The translations under genes and the position numbers were made by a program. Positions 24,550 through 35,624 of a DNA stretch of 64,000 bases are shown here, in pieces. The stretch spans positions 22,969,753 to 23,033,752 of the forward strand of contig NC_091172.1 in the NCBI RefSeq assembly GCF_040958095.1, read 5' to 3'. The notes beneath the pieces are model-generated. The model made no database searches. It was not told where the DNA came from and saw only the letters and a program-made list of their open reading frames with translations. The DNA comes from Procambarus clarkii (taxonomy: Eukaryota > Arthropoda > Malacostraca > Decapoda > Cambaridae). Positions within the stretch are counted from its first letter, which is position 1; the number at the start of each line of letters is the position of its first letter.

Positions 24550-24720
24550 AAGTACGCAAGGTATTTATTTATATACAAGAAGGTACATTGGGTTTGAGAG
24601 AATACATAGCATAGTATTTGCAATCTTGTAAAGCCACTAGTACGGGCAGCGTTTCGGGCAGGTCCTTAATCTAACAGATAATTTTAAGTAGGTAAATTCT
24701 AGCAGAATTAATACAATGAT
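24550..24720 (-). repeat. LINE/SINE 3'-tail fragment, inverted
   Basis: TTTATATACAAGAAGGTACATTGGG...AAAGCCACTAGTACGG is the reverse complement of the tail at 25,497-25,612. It starts with a TTTA simple repeat, the complement of an AAAT tail. It is a truncated insertion with no coding content. Confidence 0.55.
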
Positions 24721-24899
24721 AACGGATACATTGCAAGAAAAAAATATGATGAGAGAGATTAGTAAGTATATTAAAGCACATTGGTATATTAAAGCTCTGA
24801 TTGATTACATTGACAGCTTGATTGGTAATTTAAACAAGATTAATAGACACCATACAGCAGATTGATAGCACATATAAGAAGACAGCAATGATCACAATG

Positions 24900-27165
24900 G
24901 TAATTATTGAATTATTTGAATTACACAATTGAAAGTAAAACAGGACGTGAAATCGAAAGTGAAACGTGCGTAGAAGAAAGTAATGATGTGCATGACGTAA
25001 CGATGATAGAGTATAGTCAGGAGAATACACTTTCTAGTAGTGTTAGCGGTGTTCAACCTCCTGTTGTGACAAATGTTGAAAGAAAGGTTAAAGTAAAACG
25101 GTATACAGAAATAACAAAGAAAATAGATATGAATAATATTACCTTCGATGTTAGTAGTAGTTGTGCAAGTGAGGAGAAAGAAAAAATGTTACGGTGTTGG
25201 AAGGAAGTTTCTAAGGTACTCTCGTATCTCATGGAATGTGACGGACAGGGCAAAGGTAGTTTTATTATTAATCATGGATGAAAGTAAATTGAGAATATTA
25301 TCTTGGAACGTTAATGGATTAAAAACTAGAGCGGTGGATGTACACTATTATACTCTTAGAGAGGATATTGACATAGTATATTGTACATTGATATTGACAC
25401 AATATTGTACATTGTACATTACATTGTACATTGTACAATATTGTACAATATTGACATTGTATATTGTACAATTATATTGACATTGGATATTGACTGCCCG
25501 AAACGCTGTGCGTACTAGTGGCTTTACAAGAATGTAAATACTGTACTATCCAATGTATTCTCACAAACCCAATGTACCTTCTTGTATATATATAAATAAA
25601 TAAATAAATAAATAAGTAGCACTCCAGGAAACTGGGGATAGGGATGGTAGCATTCTGAGGCTAAATGGCTATAGAGGTTTTCATTTATATGCTGATGTAG
25701 GAACTAGGGGGGGTCTCATGTTATGTCAAAAGTACCATACCTGCTGAGATAACTGGAATCCCTCAGAGATATAGAGGTATTGAAAGTATTAGCTTGCGGA
25801 TACAATTAAAGGACCAAGAGTTAAATTTCATTAATCTATACATCTCTGATAGCTCCCTTGATTTAAGATACTTGCCAGATTCCTTCTTTTCTGAAGATAC
25901 ACTTGTGGTAGGGGATTTTAATGCTAGACATCCAGCTTTAGGATCAAGGGGTAAAGCAAATAGAAATGGTTGCAGATGGTACCAGTTTTTGCAGGAACAT
26001 GAAGATGTTCAACTGCTGGGCGAGCCCTCTCCTACTCATTTGAGGGGAGGGAGATTAGATTATGCTTGTTTGATAAATGCTGAGGGTATAGAGGGGAATT
26101 GTCTTACTGTGGATGAAATGCTAAGTGATAATTTTGCATTACAAATACAGCTTAAACTAGATAAAAAGCATGCCTGCCTTCAGAGGAAAAGGTTAAAGTT
26201 TAATGAGGGAGAATTAAGGGGTCTTGTTGGCCATATTAAGTCTTGGTATAATACTTATAAGCCAGTTTCGGCAGAAGCATTTTATGAAGATTTAATTAAG
26301 GAGGTAGATGTATTTAATGCAACATTGAACCGGAAAACATCTAGTATAAAAAAGCATCCAACCAGAAAAGAAAATTATACACATGACAAGATGCTTAAGG
26401 GGTGGACATTGACAATGAGAAGAGCTCACTGAAATTAGAATAGGAATGGTAGGACTGAGGAAGGGAAGAATGCTTTACTGGCAGTTGCTAGGCTGTGTGG
26501 GGAGAAGATAAAGGAAATTAGGAGCAAGTATTAGCAGGAGTTTGCAGAGAAAGTTGGGAGTAACAGAAACTTGAAGGAAATCTGGCAAGACGTAAATAAA
26601 ATAAGGGGTAAAAAGCATAATTTTGTTGCACATCCTGACCCGCAAGGAATTGCAAATGGTCTCGTAAATAAATGGGCGGAAGCTGCCAAACTTAGTTCAT
26701 TACCCGCTGTAACGAGAGAGTCATTAGATTCTTGGAAAGATCTAAGAAAGGATTTTATACTTACAGCAGGTAACAGTCGTGGTGTCACTTGCACAGGCAT
26801 TACCAGAGAAGAACTAATAACGGCGATTAAAGTTGGGAAATCTACCGCCCCTGGGGAGGATGGAGTAACTTATGAAATACTTAATGAACTTGCCATTATG
26901 ACGAAAAGCCCACTTTTAGACCTCTTTAATATTAGTTATAAAGAGGGCAGTATTCCCAGTAAATGGAAAAAAGCTATGATCATCCCTATCCCTAAAGCCA
27001 ATGGAGAGTACAGACCTGTCCTTAACCTCGTGTTTTTGTAAGATGATGGAGAGGATCATTTTAAATAGACTTTTATATATAATAGGTGATCAGCTGTCTA
27101 GTAATTTGTTTGGGTTCCTCAAAGAAAAAGTACCTCTGATTGTATTATTAAATGTCTAGCTAAAA
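24900..27165 (+). pseudogene. Non-LTR retrotransposon family D: ORF1 end, endonuclease, RT start
   Basis: Order: an ORF1-like tail (24,907-25,281) whose TGA overlaps the ATG of ORF2 (25,274) by 8 bases; then an APE endonuclease start (RILSWNVNGLKTRAVDV); after an insertion at 25,380-25,617 the frame resumes with ALQETGD; then TLVVGDFNARHPALGS and GGRLDYACLI (25,794-26,432); then the RT entry GKSTAPGEDGVTYEIL and MIIPIPKANGEYRPV (26,571-27,041). A +1 frameshift after RPV leads to CKMMERIILNRLL and FGF. The element stops near 27,165, before the catalytic FADD box, so it is truncated and dead. The EN and RT text differs from families A and B, so this is a separate LINE lineage. Confidence 0.8.
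25380..25617 (+). mobile_element. Nested insertion of a repeat tail in the family D endonuclease
   Basis: The host frame reads ...DIDIV up to 25,379 and resumes with ALQETGD at 25,618. Between them lie short TATTGTACA/TTGACATTG repeats, then CGTACTAGTGGCTTTACAAG and an (AAAT)n tail. The short word AGTA (or ATAGTA/ATAAGTA) at both edges may be the target duplication. Removing the block restores the reading frame exactly, so the insertion is younger than the LINE copy. Confidence 0.65.
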
Positions 27166-27271
27166 TCTGATAACAGATTTTTCCTGGGTGATGATGGACT
27201 TGAGGTGGTTTGCAGTGGTTGAACCCCATGCACAGATACCATAATTAAGATAGGGATAGATTAGTGCATAA

Positions 27272-27275
<4 letters not shown>
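27166..27275 (-). pseudogene. RT C-terminal fragment of a family A relative
   Basis: On the minus strand it reads LIYPYLNYGICAWGSTT followed by diverged text (NHLKSIITQEKS). It matches the same region of family A but is clearly divergent and short. Confidence 0.5.
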
Positions 27276-27334
<59 letters not shown>

Positions 27335-27336
27335 AT
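27271..27336. repeat. (AAAT)n microsatellite
   Basis: An AAAT run that forms the simple-repeat 3' tail of the minus-strand LINE copy beginning at 27,337. Confidence 0.85.
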
Positions 27337-29900
27337 GTTTATTTAGGTAAGGTACATACATAAAGAGATTTTACAAAGTTTGTTGGGTTAATACATAGAG
27401 CTAGTACATACAATGCCCAAAGCCACTATTACGCAAAGCGTTTCGGGCAGGAAAAACGTTAATGACTAAAGCTTAAAACTAATGGGTAAAAAACTAATGG
27501 GTAAAAAGAATAAAATGTGTTGAGAACAAATAAAAATAGAGGTAAAAGAGGGGGGAACATGGCTGAAAAAGCAGCACAAATACAATTACAAATTATTACA
27601 GAAAATTACATTCAAACAGCGTTGTTTTGAAAAAAAAAACATACATGGGTTGACAACAGAGGGATAAGGTAGGTTACAGGAAATTTATTAGGTAGTGCTT
27701 CGTTTTTATTTTAAACTGGTTGAGAGAGGTACAGTCTTTAACAACATGGTTGGGAAGATCATTCCACATTCTGGGTCCCTTGATTTGAAGAGCATTTCTA
27801 GTATGATTAAGTCGTACTCTAGGAATATCAAAACTGTATTTATTTCTGGTGTGGTGCTCATGGGTTCTATTACACCCTTCAATGAATCTTTTGAGGTCAG
27901 GATTGGCATTACAGTTCAGCGTTTTATATATGTATAATACACATGAGAGAATGTGCAATGACTTAATATCTAACATATTCAGAGATTTGAGTAGGGGTAC
28001 CGAGTGATGTCTGGGGCTAGAGTTGGATATTGTCCTAATAGCAGCTTTGTGTTGAGTAATTAGAGGACGTAAATGATTTTGGGTAGTAGAACCCCAAGCA
28101 CAAATACCATAGTTGAGATATGGATAGATGAGGGAGTAATAGAGAGTCACCAGGGCAGGTCGGGGTACATAATATCTGATCTTAGAAAGAATGCCAACAG
28201 TTTTTGAAACTTTTTTGATATATTTAGAATGTGTCCCTGGAAATTCAGCTTGTGGTCGATGAGAACGCCAAGGAATTTGCCATCTAATTTGTTACAAATT
28301 TGGGTATTGTTTATTTTGAGATTTATATGATTAGAGGATTTATTGCGAAACAGAATATAAAACGTTTTGTCAATGTTAAGGGTGAGTTTGTTGGCAGTTA
28401 GCCAAAGATGGACTTTTCTAGCTCAGTATTTACTGTGGCATTTAGAGCAAGGGGGTCAGGACTGGAGTAAATGAAGGTTGTGTCGTCAGCAATTAGAATT
28501 GGTTTGAGGTGTTGGGAGGCATTTGGAAGGTCATTAATGTAGATGAGAAAGAGGAGAGGGCCAAGTATGCTGCCCTGAAGAACACCAATGTTGATGAGTA
28601 GGGTGGGAGAAATTGTATTATTCACAGAAACATACTGGAGCCTGTCAGTAAGATAAGATTTGAGGTATTGCAGGGAGTGTCCTCTGACTCCATAATGATG
28701 TAATTTAAGAAGAAGGTTTTGGTGGTTGACAGTGTCAAAAGCCTTACGCAGGTCCACAAATAACCCAACAGGGAACTCCTTTTTATCAAGAGCTGCGTGA
28801 ATCAAGTTAATCATACTAATAAGTGCATCGTTAGTGCTTTTTTTGGGTCTGAAGCCATATTGACATGAGCTAAGTATATTGTGTTTGGCTAGAAAAGAGT
28901 AAAGCTGCTTGTAGATTAGTTTTTCGAATATTTTTGACAAGTTAGGCAGGATTGATATAGGTCTGTAGTTGTTAACATCTGTGTGATCACCACATTTGTG
29001 GACAGGGGTTACTCTTGCTTTTTTTTAGAATGTCTGGAAAGGTTTGGAGTTCAAGTGACTTGTTGAAGAGCAATGCAATAGCAGGGGCTAAAGATCTGGA
29101 GGCTTTTTTGTAAATTAAAGTTGGTATCTCCTCGAGGGCACTAGACTTGGTTTTAAGGGAAAGGATTATCTCATTGACATCTGTGGAATTAGTAGGCTTT
29201 AGGTACAGAGACTGTGGATAGTTACCTGTAAGATAGTCATTAACATCAGTACTGGAAGATGGAATATCATTTGCAAGGGATGACCCAATGGAAGAGAAGA
29301 ACCTATTGAACTCAATAGCAGAATCAGAGGCTGAAAGCTGACCAACGTTATTGGACAGGAGTGTTGGTTTGTTATTTAAAATCTTCTTTGATCCCAATAT
29401 TTGTGAAATTGTGCTCCAAGTTTTTTTAATGTTGCTCTTTATTTGGGTAAATTTATCTTCATAGTATTTAGTTTTGCCTCGTCTAATTATTTTAGATAGC
29501 AATAACGAGTAATTCTTTGAGAATTCTTTGGAGACGGTTCCTAACCTATACTTCTTCTCAAGGTCGTGTTTTTTGTTAATGGATTTAAGTATTCCCTTTG
29601 TAAGCCAAGGATTGTTAAGCCTTTTGTTTGTGACTTGTTTTGTAAGCATAGGACAGTGGGTGTTATAAAGGCTAAGAGTTGTTTGTAGAAAAGATTGCAC
29701 TGCTAGGTTGATGTCCCCTATGTTACCTAACTCGGACTCCCAGTTGACATTAGCAGCAGCAGTTATAAAATTGTTTAAAGCAGTTTCATTGTGCAGCCTA
29801 AAGCTTAACTCCCTTGACTCAAGAGGTGGTTTGATAATGTTAGTTAAGAGAAATGTGGGGTAATGGTCTGTAGTGCTGTCGGTGATTATACCTGAAGTAT
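27337..29900 (-). pseudogene. Non-LTR retrotransposon family A, copy 2 (EN end to RT, frameshifted)
   Basis: On the minus strand, from the 5' side: an endonuclease C-terminal remnant (DSTTDHYPTFLLTN, about 29,885-29,840); a linker frame 29,700-28,987 (NNPWLTKGILKSINKKHDLEKK); the RT palm frame 28,940-28,398 (KAFDTVNHQNLL, ILGPLLFLIYINDLP); and the C-terminal frame 28,150-27,674 (YPYLNYGICAWGSTT). Frameshifts separate the frames. In the catalytic box the expected FADD reads IADD, so this copy carries a substitution at a conserved residue. The 3' UTR ends at the (AAAT)n run. It is not functional. Confidence 0.85.
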
Positions 29901-29903
29901 ATA

Positions 29904-31636
29904 AGAATAATAATAATATAATAATAATAATAATAATAATAATTTTTATTTAGGTAAAGGTACATACATAAAGAGATTTTACAAAGTTTGTTGGCTTTAT
30001 AGATAGAGCTAGTACATACAATGCCTAAAGCCACTAATTACGCAAAGCGTTTCGGGCAGGAAAAAACACTAATGACTAAAGCTTAAAACTAATGGGTAAA
30101 AAGAAAAAAATGCGTTGAGTACAAATTAAAATAGAGGTAAAAGAGGGGGGAACATTGTTGAAAAAGCAGCACAAATACAATTACAAATTATTACAGAAAG
30201 TTACATTCAAACAGCGTTGATTTGAAAAACAAAAAAAAACAAAAAACATACATGGGTTGACAATAGAGGGGTAAGGTAGGTTACAGGGAATTTATTAGGT
30301 ATAGCTTCGTTTTTAACTTAAACTGGTTGAGAGAGGTACAGTCTTTAACATGGTTGGGAAGGTCATTCCACATTCTGGGCCCCTTGATTTGTAGAGCATT
30401 TCTGGTTTGATTAAGTCGTACTCTAGGAATATCAAAACTGTATTTATTTCTGGTGTGGTGCTCATGGGTTCTGTTACAACCTTCTATGAAGCTTTTGAGA
30501 TCAGGATTGGCATTATAGTTTAGCGTTTTATATATGTATAATACACATGAGAGAATGTGCAGTGACTTAATGTCTAACATATTCAGAGATTTGAGTAGGG
30601 GTACCGAGTGATGTCTGGGGCCAGAGTTGGATATTGTCCTAATAGCAGCTTTGTGTTGAGTAATTAGAGGACGTAAGTGATTTTGGGTAGTAGAACCCCA
30701 AGCACAAATACCATAGTTGAGATATGGATAGATAAGGGAGTAATAGAGAGTCACCAGGGCAGGGCGTGGTACATAATATCTGATCTTAGAAAGAATGCCC
30801 ACAGTTTTTGAAACTTTTTTTGATATGTTTAGAATGTGACCCTGGAAATTCAGCTTGTGGTCAATGAGAATGCCAAGGAATTTGCCATCTAATTTGTTAC
30901 AAATTTGGGTATTGTTTATTTTGAGATTTATTTGATTAGAGGATTTATTGCCAAACAGAATATAGAAAGTTTTGTCAATGTTAAGGGTGAGTTTGTTGGC
31001 AGTTAGCCACAGATGGACTTTATTTAGCTCAGTATTTACTGTGGCATTTAGAGCAAGGGGATCAGGACTGGAGTAAATGAAGGTTGTGTCGTCAGCAAAT
31101 AGAATTGGTTTGAGGTGTTGGGAGGCATTTGGAAGGTCATTAATGTAGATGAGAAAGAGGAGAGGGCCAAGTATGCTGCCCTGGGGAACACCAATGTTGA
31201 TGGGTAGGGTGGGAGAAATTGTATTATTCACAGAAACACATTGGAGCCTGTCAGTAAGGTAGGATTTGAGGTATTGTAGGTAGTGTCCTCTGACACCATA
31301 ATGATGTAATTTAAGAAGAAGGTTTTGGTGGTTGACAGTATCGAAAGCTTTACGCAGGTCCACAAATAACCCAACAGGGAACTCATTTTTATCAAGAGCT
31401 GTATGAATCGAGTTAAGCATACTAATAAGTGCATCGTTAGTGCTTTTTTTGGGCCTGAAGCCATATTGGCAAGGGCTAAGTATATTGAGTTTGGCTAAAT
31501 ATGAGTAAAGCTGCTTATAGATTAGTTTTTCAAAATTTTTTGACAAGTTTGGCAGGATTGATATAGGTCTGTAGTTGTTAACATCTGTGAGATCACCACA
31601 TTTGTGGACAGGCGTTACTCTCGCTTTTTTAGCGGA
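29904..31636 (-). pseudogene. Non-LTR retrotransposon family A, copy 3, with a 421-codon RT frame
   Basis: The frame at 31,546-30,281 is uninterrupted from the RT fingers (KLIYKQLYSYLAKLNILSPC) through LRKAFDTVNHQNLLLKLH, GVPQGSILGPLLFLIYINDL and FADDTTFIYSS to the C-terminal TTQNHLRPLITQHKAAIR. It is the best preserved RT in the window. The element is cut off on its 5' side near 31,630, just before the RT, so endonuclease and ORF1 are missing and it cannot move itself. The 3' UTR and an (AAT)n tail (about 29,904-29,945) abut copy 2. Copy 3 landed directly at the 5' edge of copy 2 or vice versa. Confidence 0.85.
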
Positions 31637-31689
31637 GAGTAACTAAGTAACTAACTAGTTTAACAGAGAGTAAGTAAGTAAGTAAGCGG

Positions 31690-32560
31690 AGAGGTTATGT
31701 TGATCCAGATGTGATCTAGAGTCGTAGCAGTACTATCAGTGATTCTAGTTGGTCTAGTGATTAAGGGTATGAGGAAGCAGGAATTCATACAGTTGAGGAA
31801 GCTAACAGCAGTAGGGTGTTCAGGCTCGCAGAGGTCAATATTGAAGTCCCCTGCGATAATTAGATGGTTTTTGTTCAGTCTGTTATATAGAGAGATGAGA
31901 GCAGAGTTAGGTACATAATATCTGATTTTGGAGAGTATACCGACTGTTTAAGAGACTTTCTTAGTTATGTGTTGTATCTGGGTGCTGAAGTTGAGTCTCC
32001 TGGTAATGTTTACATTGTCTATCTGAAGTTGAATTACATTTGTAGATTTGCTTCCAAATAAGATGTAGTAGGTCTTTTCTATGTTAAGTGTTTGTTTGTT
32101 TGTTGGTTGACATCCATAAGTCGACTTTTTTTAGTTCATTATTAACAACATTATTTAGTGTATGTGGGTTGGGGTTAGAGTAGATGAGGGTAGTATCATC
32201 AGCAAACAAAATAGGTTTCAGAATGTTAGAGACATTAGGCAGATCATTGATGTATATAAGAAATAGGAGAGGTCCCAAGATGCTGCCCTGTGGCACTCCA
32301 ACGGTTATTGGTAGAGTGGGAGAGGTTATATTATTGATGGTTTCACATTGGTGTTTATCACTAAGATAGGATTGGATATAGTCCAGTGCATGGCCTCGGA
32401 ATCCATAATGATGAAGTTTATGTAAGAGGTAATTGTGATTAACAGTATCAAAGGCCTTTCTCAGGTCAATGAAGAGTCCAATCGGAAACTCATTTTTATC
32501 AAGGGCTGAGTAAATTATATCAAGGAGACTAATAATTGTATCGTTGGTACTCTTAATCAA
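31690..32560 (-). pseudogene. Mosaic of endonuclease and RT fragments, relative of family A
   Basis: The frame 32,560-32,084 reads LRKAFDTVNHNYLLHKLHHY, GVPQGSILGPLLFLIYINDL and FADDTTLIYSN, clearly a different subfamily from copies 1-3. It continues in other frames to GILSKIRYYV near 31,910. Immediately beyond, 31,900-31,690 reads IIAGDFNIDLCEPEHPT and RPTRITDSTATTLDHIW, an endonuclease part that should lie 5' of the RT, not 3'. The parts are therefore out of order, joined by rearrangement or by independent insertions. Confidence 0.7.
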
Positions 32561-32672
32561 AGTAGAAATGCTCTACAAATCAAGGGACCCAGAATGTGGA
32601 ATGACCTTCCCAATCATGTTAAAGACTGTACCTCTCTCAACCAGTTTAAGATAAAAACTAAGCACTACCTGG
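32561..32672 (+). pseudogene. Family A RT C-terminus fragment, opposite strand
   Basis: Forward text encodes RNALQIKGPRMWNDLPNHV and SLNQFKIKTKHYL, the last residues of the family A RT. It abuts an inverted fragment of the same kind of element at 32,560, giving a head-on junction. Confidence 0.65.
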
Positions 32673-32674
32673 TT

Positions 32675-32830
32675 GGCTCTGAAGGAGGAAGTGAGTACTG
32701 AGCAGTACTCAAGACGGGACAACACAAGTGATTTGAAGAGTACAACCATTGTGATGGGATCTCTGGAATTGAAGGTTCTCGTAATCCATCCGATCATTTT
32801 TCTGGCTGACGCAATACTTGGTTATGCTCC
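32675..32830 (-). pseudogene. RT C-terminal fragment of another LINE
   Basis: On the minus strand it reads MIGWITRTFNSRDPITMVVL then FKSLVLSRLEYCSVL. This is typical text from the region after the RT palm in CR1/Jockey-type elements and is unlike family A. No more of that element was recognised. Confidence 0.5.
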
Positions 32831-33104
32831 CTAAACGTTAGGTCGTCAGACATCATTATTCCCAAATCGTTGACATGCTGTTTTCCTTCTATGGGCAGAT
32901 TCGATTGTGTTTTGTACCCTGTATTATGTTTAAGATCCTACCTCAAAAAATATTTATATAAAATCCAATTTTTATCCGATCGACTTGGGGATAGTTTAAA
33001 AATGTTTGCCATGAATTTTTTTTCTCTAATAGCCGCATAGCCTTTTTGGGAGCACGGCATTGCATGGCATCATCGTGGCAAGACCATTGTATTGTTGACA
33101 CGAC
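32831..33104. other. Unannotated AT-rich spacer
   Basis: No repeat or coding match seen; it leads into the tandem block starting near 33,105. Confidence 0.3.
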
Positions 33105-33665
33105 GAGTGTAATCGACGTAGTTTTATATTTTGTGCCGGTCTAACGCATCCTTGTGTGACATTGTATACTTATGTTCTTCTAGAACATTCTATTGCGAAC
33201 ACATTGGTACAAAAATGAAATACGTACATCGAAAATTAATGTCAGAACAGTGAAAAAGTGAATACACTTTTTATTAGGAGTTTCGCCGATGTGCCTTCGG
33301 GTGTGCAGTAACAGGTAACACTTTAGCTACTTCCCACTCTCTTGCGGGTGAGCCGCGGTCATGATTCTACATTTATATGCATATGTCCGTGTAGGGAATT
33401 TTATTGCCATCTCAGTGATACCAAATTTAACGCTACAGGACAAGTGTGGCGTTGACAACTCTGAAAAAGAGTAGAAACATTTCGTCGCTGTTTGGCGCTC
33501 ACGGCTAGTGTTCGACGTAGTTCTTTATTTGGTACTGGTCTAACTCATGCTTTGGTGACATTTTATACTTATGTTCTTCTAGAACATTCTATTGCGAACA
33601 CATTAGTACAAAAATTAAATACGTACATCGTAAATTAACGTCAGGACAGTGAAAAAGAGTATACA
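33105..33665 (-). repeat. Satellite-like tandem unit, two copies
   Basis: Two copies (about 33,105-33,260 and 33,508-33,665, spacing about 403 bases) share TTCTTCTAGAACATTCTATT, GCGAACACATT and GAAATACGTACATCG. Read in reverse complement, the same order of motifs (GTATAC, a TCATTTTGGTAC-like block, TGTTCGCAATAGAAT) recurs in the array at 43.9-44.9 kb. These are therefore dispersed pieces of one satellite-like family. Confidence 0.55.
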
Positions 33666-33874
33666 CTTTTCAGTGTTGCCGCTCGATCGCGCGAAATGCT
33701 GCGCGCACACGTTTTTTTTTTTTTTCGTTTGTGAGAGCGCGAAAGTGAGCAACTGACATATGTGCAGAGCTAATCTCACAATTGATACGTTTGCACAATT
33801 GATATAGGCTGCACAATGAAACTGCTATAGGCAATTTTATAGCTGCTGCTGCTAATGTCAACTGAGAGTCCGAA

Positions 33875-34485
33875 TTAGGTAACATAAGGGACATCAACCT
33901 AGCAGTGCAATCTTTTCTTCAAAAAAACTCTCAGCCTTTATAACATCCACTGTCCTATGCTAATGAAACAAGTCACAACTAAAAGGCTAAACAATCCTTG
34001 GCTTACAAAAGGAATACTTAAATCCATTAATAAAAAACATGACCTTGAGAAGAAGTATAGGTCAGGAATCGTCTCCAAAGAATTTTCAAAGAATTACTCG
34101 TCATTGCTATCTAAAATAACTAGAAGAGTCAAAACTAAATACTACGAAGATAAGTTTACCCAAAGGGCAACATTAAGAAAACATGGAGCACAATTTCACA
34201 AATATTGGGATCAAAGAAGATTTTAAATAACAAACCAATACTCCAGTCCAATAACGATGGTCAGCTTACAGCCTCTGATACTGCTATTGAGTTCAATAGG
34301 TTCTTCTCATCCATTGGGTCATCCCTTGCAAATGATATTCCATCTTCCAGTACTGATGTTCAGGATTATCTTACAGGAAACTATCCACAGTCTCTGTACC
34401 TAAAGCCTACAAATTCCACTGATGTTAATGAGATAATCCTATCCCTTAAATCCAAGTCTAGTGCCCTTGAGGAGATAAGAACACT
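33875..34485 (+). pseudogene. Non-LTR retrotransposon family A, copy 5 (EN-RT linker only)
   Basis: Forward frames read NNPWLTKGILKSINKKHDLEKK (34,000) and, after a frameshift near 34,170, SKKILNNKPILQSN...SSSTDVQDYLTGNYPQSL. It ends abruptly at AAGAACACTGC near 34,485 with no RT. It matches the linker between endonuclease and RT of copies 1 and 2. Confidence 0.75.
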
Positions 34486-35215
34486 GCTTTTCCCAAAAAA
34501 GCTGTGGGTTTTCTGAGAGGAAGGAAAACGTATGTCTGGGAGCCGAGTCTAATCGCCCAAGCTGCGCGCGCAACGAGCCGAGGTTATATAAGCTCTGCCC
34601 TGTTCTCGACAAGCAAGCAGCTGCGCACTGACAAAACATCTGGTCTGGACCGTTGCGATGAAGCTCCGTTGGTTTCACCAAGGACGCTGTTTAAATTGCA
34701 GCATGTTAACTGCCTAGTAGAACAGCTAGTTTAACTTTAACTGTAAACATTTAGTTTTAACTGATTAACTGCCTAGTAGATCGGGTTTTGTACCTTTTTC
34801 AGTCAGGAGGAACCTGGCTGTTTTTAATGATCTCTCCTGGGATGCAGGCATGGTTGCTGTCACAGAAAGGAGTGGCCATATTCCTAGTTAAAGGTTGGCG
34901 AGGAACACTCGCCTCGCAAGGTCTAGTTGATGGGCTCTTGCCTCTTTATGCTCATGGCACGTCGCGATGGCGCTCCGTTTGCTTCGGCAAGGAAGCTGTT
35001 TCACTTGTAGCATCTGTCTAGTAGACCCGGTTTGGTAACTTTTTCGGTCAGGAAAACCTGTCACGGGCACAGTTACAACCACAGTGCGAGTAGTCACATT
35101 CCTAGTTACAGCGGCCAGACGCCGCTCGCCCTTCGAGGTTAAGGGTTCAGTGCCGCTGGCCCTCGCGGGATGGGGGTGCTCCGCCGGAACCCCCAAAGTG
35201 ATAAGCATGCAAATA
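34486..35215. repeat. GC-rich block with an internal imperfect duplication
   Basis: A block near 34,650-34,812 (GTTGCGATGAAGCTCCGTTG, AGGACGCTGTTTAAATTGCAGC, then a TTTTTCAGTCAGGAGGAACC stretch) is repeated in diverged form near 34,957-35,065 (GTCGCGATGGCGCTCCGTTT, AGGAAGCTGTTTCACTTGTAGC, TTTTTCGGTCAGGAAAACC), offset about 310 bases. TATATAAGC at 34,586 resembles a TATA box. The region is much more CpG-rich than its neighbours. It may be part of an LTR or an unknown repeat. No protein is recognised. Confidence 0.4.
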
Positions 35216-35624
35216 GCTAAGAAATATTACCATGAATTGTAATTAGTGTAAATTCAAATAATGCAACTTTCAATTACTAACTATAGATGTAACTATTAAT
35301 TGTAATTGATTTAATACTTTATCGTTATAATGATTATTCATTATAAGTATTCTTTAATACTTTGTTATGCACTTGTCACTAATTATTTATCATTCACCCT
35401 AATTAGCTATTTGATTCAATAAAAATAATTGCTTATCATTATACTATGTTAATAAATTATTATATAATAAATAATATTATTAATTTACTTTTTATTAATT
35501 TATTATTATTAATTTACTTTTTATTATTAATTTATTATTTACTTTTTATTAATTTATTATTAATTTAATTATTAATTTACTATTTACTATTATAAAATAA
35601 ACAAGTCCCCAATCTATAATAATA
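35216..35624. other. Very AT-rich low-complexity stretch
   Basis: Dominated by TTATTAATTTA-type short repeats (about 35,440-35,600); no gene. Confidence 0.7.

Noticed and set aside
19933-31546. LINE reverse-transcriptase frames as host genes
   Set aside because: They are truncated, frameshifted or lack partner domains, with simple-repeat tails typical of non-LTR insertions.
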